From Gemmatimonadota bacterium (GTDB taxonomy: Bacteria > Gemmatimonadota > Gemmatimonadetes > Longimicrobiales > Gaopeijiaceae): a DNA stretch of 8,458 nucleotides. Every line of letters begins with the position of its first letter. The stretch's first letter is position 1. The position numbers were made by a program, and so were the translations under genes. The DNA is taken from NCBI GenBank assembly GCA_018678395.1, contig JAHHMJ010000613.1, positions 1 to 8,458 of the forward strand, written 5' to 3'. Shown in pieces: positions 5,665 to 8,458 of the stretch. Under the pieces are notes generated by a model. It did no database searches, was not told the origin of the DNA, and was given only the letters and a program-made list of their open reading frames with translations.

Positions 5665-6494
5665 TGCGGGGCATGGGGTCCGGACCGGACGGTGGTGCGG
5701 GGCCGGAAGGCCAGGGCGGGGGACGTGTCGGGCGGCCGTGGTTGATCCATGGGGCGATGGGTGCCCTGCTGGTGACCGCGCTCGGACTGCACCTTCGGCT
5801 CGACGTCGCGTTGCCGGCGGCTCTGCTCACGGGATTTCTGGTCTTCGTGCTGCCCTTCTTCTCGGTCGCGCAGCTCTCGGCGATGGACGACGGGCCCATG
5901 GACCGTCCGGGCGTATACGCGGGCTCGGCCGTGGTGCTGGTGCTGCTGACCATGGTCGCTCTGGTGGTCGGAGCCTTCGGTCCCGGTCTGGGCTCCATGG
6001 GGCTCGGGGCGGTCGATTCGACCGCGCTCGGGGTGGCGACGTTGCGGCTGGGCGCGGCCACGGCCGGGCTCCTGCTGGTCTTCCATCTCGTGGCGAAGGT
6101 CGCGCGCATTCCGGAGAGCGACCTCCTGAAACAGCTGCTTCCGCGCACGGGGCACGAACGAAGATTGTTCGCGGGTCTCTCGTGCCTCGCGGGGTTCGGC
6201 GAGGAGGTGGTCTTCCGGGGATTCCTCCTCGCGGTCCTCACCCCGGCGCTGGGCGATCCGTGGACGGCCCTCCTGGCCAGCTCCCTGGCGTTCGGGGTTC
6301 TGCACGTCTACCAGGGGTCGTTCGGAATTCTTCGGACGGCGATGCTGGGGGCGCTTCTGGGTGCCTCGGTGATCGTCGACGGGACGCTGTGGCCCGCCGT
6401 GCTGGTTCACGCCCTGGTGGACCTGGTCGGAGGTCTCGTCGTCGGCCCGCGCATGGTGAGGGAACTCGAAAACCTTCCGGATGCGTCGGGGTAA
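5664..6494 (+). CDS. CPBP family intramembrane glutamic-type protease (Abi/Rce1-like)
   Basis: The 276-residue integral membrane protein carries the CPBP (Rce1/Abi) catalytic motifs: GEEVVFRG with Glu180, Glu181 and Arg185; FGVLH with Phe210 and His214; and HALVD with His249 and Asp253. All lie in or beside hydrophobic segments. Several transmembrane helices precede them, including GAMGALLVTALGLHL, LLTGFLVFVLPFFSVAQL and SAVVLVLLTMVALVVGAFG. The N-terminus (MRGMGSGPDGGAGPEGQGGG) is a flexible Gly-rich cytoplasmic tail. Members cleave or process membrane-associated peptides or proteins; the substrate here is unknown. Start ATG 5664 overlaps the decarboxylase stop and has GGAGG at 5655-5659, so the two genes are likely one operon; ATG 5673 is an alternative. 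Whether the pairing is functional or merely adjacent cannot be told. Confidence 0.88.
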   Translation: MRGMGSGPDGGAGPEGQGGGRVGRPWLIHGAMGALLVTALGLHLRLDVALPAALLTGFLVFVLPFFSVAQLSAMDDGPMDRPGVYAGSAVVLVLLTMVALVVGAFGPGLGSMGLGAVDSTALGVATLRLGAATAGLLLVFHLVAKVARIPESDLLKQLLPRTGHERRLFAGLSCLAGFGEEVVFRGFLLAVLTPALGDPWTALLASSLAFGVLHVYQGSFGILRTAMLGALLGASVIVDGTLWPAVLVHALVDLVGGLVVGPRMVRELENLPDASG

Positions 6495-6524
6495 CTTCCG
6501 ATACTTGCTGGAGCGTGCAGCGAC

Positions 6525-6563
6525 TGCTTCGAACGCGGGGCGCTTGCTTCGAAACCCCCCGCG
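6525..6563. repeat. Tandem TGCTTCGAA repeats with an overlapping GC-rich inverted repeat upstream of the 140-aa gene
   Basis: The 95-base gap between the CPBP gene and the next gene holds two exact copies of TGCTTCGAA (6525-6533 and 6545-6553), 20 bases apart start to start, about two helical turns, each containing the palindrome TTCGAA. The second copy sits in the 16-base loop of a 7-bp inverted repeat, CGCGGGG (6534-6540) with CCCCGCG (6557-6563). This may be a regulator-binding region for the downstream operon, or the inverted repeat may be a weak terminator for the upstream genes. No T-run follows, and I see no convincing -35/-10 pair. Confidence 0.45.
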
Positions 6564-6589
6564 CGCTCAGAGTAGGGACGGGTGCCGAC

Positions 6590-7012
6590 ATGATTCTCCA
6601 CTGCAACTACGAAGAGATGCAGGCCCTGCGCTCAGGAGCCCGGGCCGTCCTCGGAGTCGAGGACGCCCCGAGTTGCGGCGTCGTTGCACCTCCTCGCGCT
6701 CGGGCTCGGGTGCAGGATCTGCTCTCGACGCTCGAGGGAGATCTCTCGCTCTCCACGCTCGCGGAGCAGGAAGCCTGCGAGGAGGCCATTCGCACGATCC
6801 TCGCCTGTGCGTTGGCCGAGATGGACGCCGCCGTCCTGGCGCTCCACCCCGCGGCCGAAAAGGCCGTCGCAGCGTACTTCGACTATGCACACGTCCGGGC
6901 GGTCCTCGGCCGCCTCGAAGAGATGGGCAGTCACATGCGAGCGCTCATCGAGGTCGTGACCGGTGGTCCGGCCGACGAGCAGTCCGCGCTCACCTTCGCA
7001 TTCCCGGATTGA
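6590..7012 (+). CDS. Helical protein of unknown function, first gene of the sigma-factor cluster
   Basis: I do not recognise this 140-residue protein. It starts MILHCNYEEMQALRSGARAV and appears to consist of helices: VQDLLSTLEGDLSLSTLAE, a long EACEEAIRTILACALAEMDA helix, and FDYAHVRAVLGRLEEMGSHM. It ends SALTFAFPD. There is no signal peptide or membrane span. A proline-containing loop (CGVVAPPRARAR) separates the first and second helical parts. Start ATG 6590 is preceded by AGGGA at 6574-6578 (11 bases away), acceptable but not strong; longer in-frame readings run out of frame through the CPBP gene and are not real. It lies in the same direction as, and 75 bases before, the TPR gene, so it may share its transcript. 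Three cysteines (5, 29 and one in the long helix) are visible, without a metal motif. Confidence 0.72.
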   Translation: MILHCNYEEMQALRSGARAVLGVEDAPSCGVVAPPRARARVQDLLSTLEGDLSLSTLAEQEACEEAIRTILACALAEMDAAVLALHPAAEKAVAAYFDYAHVRAVLGRLEEMGSHMRALIEVVTGGPADEQSALTFAFPD

Positions 7013-7017
7013 CCGCG

Positions 7018-7052
7018 GCGCTCACGCTGTGAGGCGCCGGCGCTTCGGCCGG
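7018..7052. other. Two back-to-back hairpins between the 140-aa gene and the TPR gene
   Basis: The first potential hairpin pairs GCGCTCAC (7018-7025) with GTGAG-g-CGC (7029-7037, one bulged G) around a GCT loop. The second pairs CCGGC (7037-7041) with GCCGG (7048-7052) around GCTTCG. They share base 7037, so they would compete at the junction. No T-run follows. They could act as a processing or partial termination point between the two genes, or be chance in GC-rich DNA. Confidence 0.35.
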
Positions 7053-7087
7053 GAACCCTCGACGTCCCCCACGGCTTCCTTCCCTGG

Positions 7088-7399
7088 ATGACCGATCGCA
7101 CCGACGCTTTGCTGCGCATGCTGGAGCGCCGCCCGGACGACACCCGGCTTCGCTTCGGTCTGGCACTCGAGTACCTCAAGCTGGATCGCCTCGACGAGGC
7201 CGTGACCCAGTTGCAGGCGTACCTGGAGTCCGCCGACGACGAGGGCAACGCGTGGGGCCGCCTCGGCGACGCCCTGCGCAGGCTGGGCCGGCACGACGAA
7301 GCGGTAGCCGCCTTCCGGCGCGGGATCGAAGTGGCCGAGGCGCACGGTCATCCGACGATGGCGGAGGAGTTCCGCCGGGAACTGGACGAGCAGGAGTGA
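7088..7399 (+). CDS. Small tetratricopeptide repeat (TPR) protein
   Basis: The 103-residue protein contains two TPR units, about residues 19-52 (RLRFGLALEYLKLDRLDEAV and onward) and 53-86 (AWGRLGDALRRLGRHDEAVA and onward), plus a capping helix (TMAEEFRRELDEQE). TPR proteins act as protein-binding scaffolds; this one has no signal peptide or membrane segment, so it should be cytoplasmic. The partner is unknown. ATG 7088 has no visible Shine-Dalgarno (the preceding bases are pyrimidine-rich), suggesting leaderless or coupled translation. Its TGA ends one base before the GTG of the sigma factor gene, and the sigma factor's ribosome site (AGGAG) lies inside this gene's last codons. The two are therefore almost certainly co-translated, hinting at a role with the sigma/anti-sigma pair. 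Confidence 0.82.
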   Translation: MTDRTDALLRMLERRPDDTRLRFGLALEYLKLDRLDEAVTQLQAYLESADDEGNAWGRLGDALRRLGRHDEAVAAFRRGIEVAEAHGHPTMAEEFRRELDEQE

Positions 7400-7400
7400 C

Positions 7401-8003
7401 GTGAGCAGCGACCGCGGGTCCCGTGAGGCGGATTTCCAGCGCGAGATCCTGCCGAACCTCGATTCGGTCTACCGATTCGCGCTTCGTCTCACCGGGAGCG
7501 AGGACGCCGCCGAGGACCTCGTGCAGGAGACCTTTCTTCGCGCGTGGCGCTCGTTCGAACAGTTCAAGCCCGGCACCCGGGCGAAGAGCTGGCTGTTCAC
7601 CATCTGCCGGAACGTGTTCCTGCGGCAGGTGGAACGCGGCAAGAAGCACGGAGAGATCGTGGAGCGCGAGGCCCCCCGCACCGACAGCGGCGGCTACGGC
7701 GGCGACGTGGTGAACCCACTGTGGGCCGACACTTCGCGCACCGATCCCGAGGGCAGCTTCTTCGGACAGATCGTCGACGACGAGGTGCTCGGCGCGATCG
7801 ACGCCCTGCCCGAGGAGTACCGGACGGCGGTGGTTCTCTCGGACTTCGAAGGACTGAGCTATCAGGAGATCGGGGATCTCATGGGGGTCCCGGTCGGCAC
7901 CGTGAAGAGTCGGCTCTTCAGGGGGCGCCGACAGCTGCAGAAGGTGCTCTACGACTACGCCGTGGAGATGGGCTATCTGACCTCGGCCGGAGAGGGCGCA
8001 TGA
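7401..8003 (+). CDS. ECF-family RNA polymerase sigma factor, SigR/RpoE (ECF12)-like
   Basis: The 200-residue protein has the two conserved ECF domains. Region 2 covers about residues 17-85, with LRLTGSEDAAEDLVQETFLR and AWLF-type core helix KSWLFTICRNVFLRQVERGK. Region 4 covers about 127-183, with IDALPEEYRTAVVLSDFEGL and SYQEIGDLMGVPVGTVKSRL, then FRGRRQLQ, the helix-turn-helix that reads the -35 element. The variable linker (86-126) is Gly/Asp-rich. The C-terminal LYDYAVEMGYL resembles the end of Streptomyces SigR, and the following gene encodes an RsrA-like anti-sigma factor. It therefore likely directs an oxidative or disulfide stress response, as known for that family; stimulus and targets here are inferred. 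Start GTG 7401 is set by AGGAG at 7392-7396, four bases upstream. The TPR gene precedes it by one base. Confidence 0.9.
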   Translation: MSSDRGSREADFQREILPNLDSVYRFALRLTGSEDAAEDLVQETFLRAWRSFEQFKPGTRAKSWLFTICRNVFLRQVERGKKHGEIVEREAPRTDSGGYGGDVVNPLWADTSRTDPEGSFFGQIVDDEVLGAIDALPEEYRTAVVLSDFEGLSYQEIGDLMGVPVGTVKSRLFRGRRQLQKVLYDYAVEMGYLTSAGEGA

Positions 8004-8016
8004 GGGGGACGACGCG

Positions 8017-8370
8017 ATGCTGATCAAGGCGCTGAAGCGCTTCTTCGGAAGCGGCGGTGGAGCGGGCTCTGGCGGTTCGTCCAACGGCGACGGCGGCGAA
8101 GGCCACGGGAGTGGGGGCGGCTCCGAGATGATCTCCTGCCAGGACGCGATGTCCAGGCTGCAGGAGTTCATCGACGGCGAACTGCCCGGGCTGAGTCACG
8201 ATGAGGTCGAGGCGCACTTCGAGGTCTGCACCCGCTGCTATCCGCACCTGGCGCTGGAGAAGAGCTTCAGGGCGAAGGTTCAAGCCGCGCTGGGGAAGCC
8301 GGATGTCCCCGCGGGACTGCGGACCCGGGTGATGGGGATGCTCGCCCAGGACGAGGGGGGCGGGGAGTAG
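8017..8370 (+). CDS. Zinc-binding (ZAS, RsrA-like) anti-sigma factor with a basic N-terminal tail and glycine linker
   Basis: The C-terminal part of this 117-residue protein is a ZAS domain: SCQDAMSRLQEFIDGELPGL, then EAHFEVCTRC. Cys41, His67, Cys71 and Cys74 form the Cys plus HxxxCxxC zinc site known from RsrA, where thiol oxidation releases zinc and the bound sigma factor. No transmembrane helix follows, so it is a soluble anti-sigma factor acting on the sigma factor encoded just upstream. Unusually, residues 1-10 (MLIKALKRFF) form a short basic amphipathic segment, followed by a 26-residue Gly/Ser-rich linker before the ZAS domain. The start at 8017 is supported by AGGGGGA at 8003-8009, seven bases upstream. 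ATG 8128 (MISCQD) would give a tail-less form close to RsrA in length. The gap to the sigma factor gene is 13 bases. Confidence 0.85.
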   Translation: MLIKALKRFFGSGGGAGSGGSSNGDGGEGHGSGGGSEMISCQDAMSRLQEFIDGELPGLSHDEVEAHFEVCTRCYPHLALEKSFRAKVQAALGKPDVPAGLRTRVMGMLAQDEGGGE

Positions 8371-8386
8371 CGACGGATTGCCCCCG

Positions 8387-8404
8387 CCGGCGGGAGCCCG
8401 CCGG
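8387..8404 (+). terminator. GC-rich hairpin after the anti-sigma factor gene
   Basis: CCGGCGG (8387-8393) pairs perfectly with CCGCCGG (8398-8404) around a GAGC loop, 16 bases after the anti-sigma stop. The position suits a transcription terminator for the 6590-8370 operon, but the bases after it (GGTCTCCTG) are not a U-run, so termination may be weak or factor-dependent. Confidence 0.4.
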
Positions 8405-8415
8405 GGTCTCCTGAA

Positions 8416-8447
8416 TTGGGCGCTACGGAGTGCACTCCGGCCATAAG
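8416..8447 (+). promoter_or_regulatory. Candidate MerR/ZntR-type operator-promoter at the right edge
   Basis: A perfect 14-bp palindrome, CGGAGTGCACTCCG (8426-8439), lies between TTGGGC (8416-8421) and CATAAG (8442-8447, 4 of 6 to the -10 consensus) with a 20-base spacer. The core GGAGT-GC-ACTCC has the same half-sites as the E. coli ZntR operator, which as I recall has GGAGT-CG-ACTCC, and that promoter also has a 20-base spacer. It would drive a + strand gene beyond the window. The -35 is weak, so the reading is inferred. Confidence 0.42.
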
Positions 8448-8458
8448 CGGCCACAGGC

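Noticed and set aside
8000..8023. Seven-codon ORF overlapping the sigma factor stop (ATGA)
   Set aside because: It is too short and its bases serve as the ribosome site of the anti-sigma factor gene; no evidence of a peptide role.
7176..8171. 331-residue minus-strand open frame across the sigma factor region
   Set aside because: It is antisense to the TPR, sigma factor and anti-sigma factor genes. Its Pro/Arg-rich product reflects their codon bias.
1..8458. Search for a mobile element, CRISPR array, tRNA, or defence system
   Set aside because: I saw no transposase, integrase, direct-repeat array, tRNA-like cloverleaf or toxin-antitoxin pair. Base and codon use are uniform across the window, arguing against recent transfer.

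Overview
The window is GC-rich bacterial DNA with tightly packed, often overlapping genes whose third codon positions are almost always G or C. The gene content (a phenylacetyl-CoA epoxygenase operon, an ECF sigma factor with a zinc anti-sigma factor, and several conserved-looking proteins of unknown function) and the codon style suggest an aerobic, high-GC environmental bacterium. My best guess is Gemmatimonadota or a similar phylum, inferred from general resemblance only. There are no rRNA or tRNA genes, CRISPR arrays, insertion sequences or clear phage genes, and no stretch over 300 bases lacks a gene.

Left block (1-2465, + strand): part of a phenylacetate degradation (paa) operon. It runs from the 3' half of paaA, through a PaaD-type DUF59 protein, a short paaB, paaC and a stand-alone zinc ribbon, to a small AhpD/carboxymuconolactone-decarboxylase-fold protein. 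Four of the five junctions are stop/start overlaps, which implies translational coupling. PaaD is in two pieces: the DUF59 domain lies between paaA and paaB, and the C-terminal zinc ribbon lies after paaC. PaaC carries two ExxH motifs of the diiron type, which the E. coli PaaC is not expected to have. No paaE reductase, paaK ligase or paaG/Z/J genes are in view.

Middle block (2474-4139): a helical protein of unknown function (- strand) is transcribed divergently from a predicted lipoprotein of unknown function (+). The 91-bp gap between them holds a perfect 17-bp palindrome between a TTGACA box and a possible -10, laid out like a MerR-family promoter. A 99-aa unknown protein (-) follows, convergent with the lipoprotein gene.

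Right-middle block (4213-6494, +): a group II PLP-dependent amino acid decarboxylase is followed, with a one-base overlap, by a CPBP-family membrane protease.

Right block (6590-8370, +): an unknown 140-aa protein, a small TPR protein, an ECF sigma factor of the SigR/ECF12 type and a ZAS (RsrA-like) anti-sigma factor, probably an oxidative or thiol stress module. The anti-sigma factor has an unusual basic amphipathic N-terminus joined by a glycine-rich linker. After it come a GC-rich hairpin and, at the edge, a perfect 14-bp palindrome resembling a ZntR/MerR operator.

I see no obviously new multi-gene defence or mobile system. The points most worth following up are the split PaaD, the metal-ligand-bearing PaaC, the coupled AhpD-like protein, the anti-sigma factor with its tail, and the two MerR-like palindromes.
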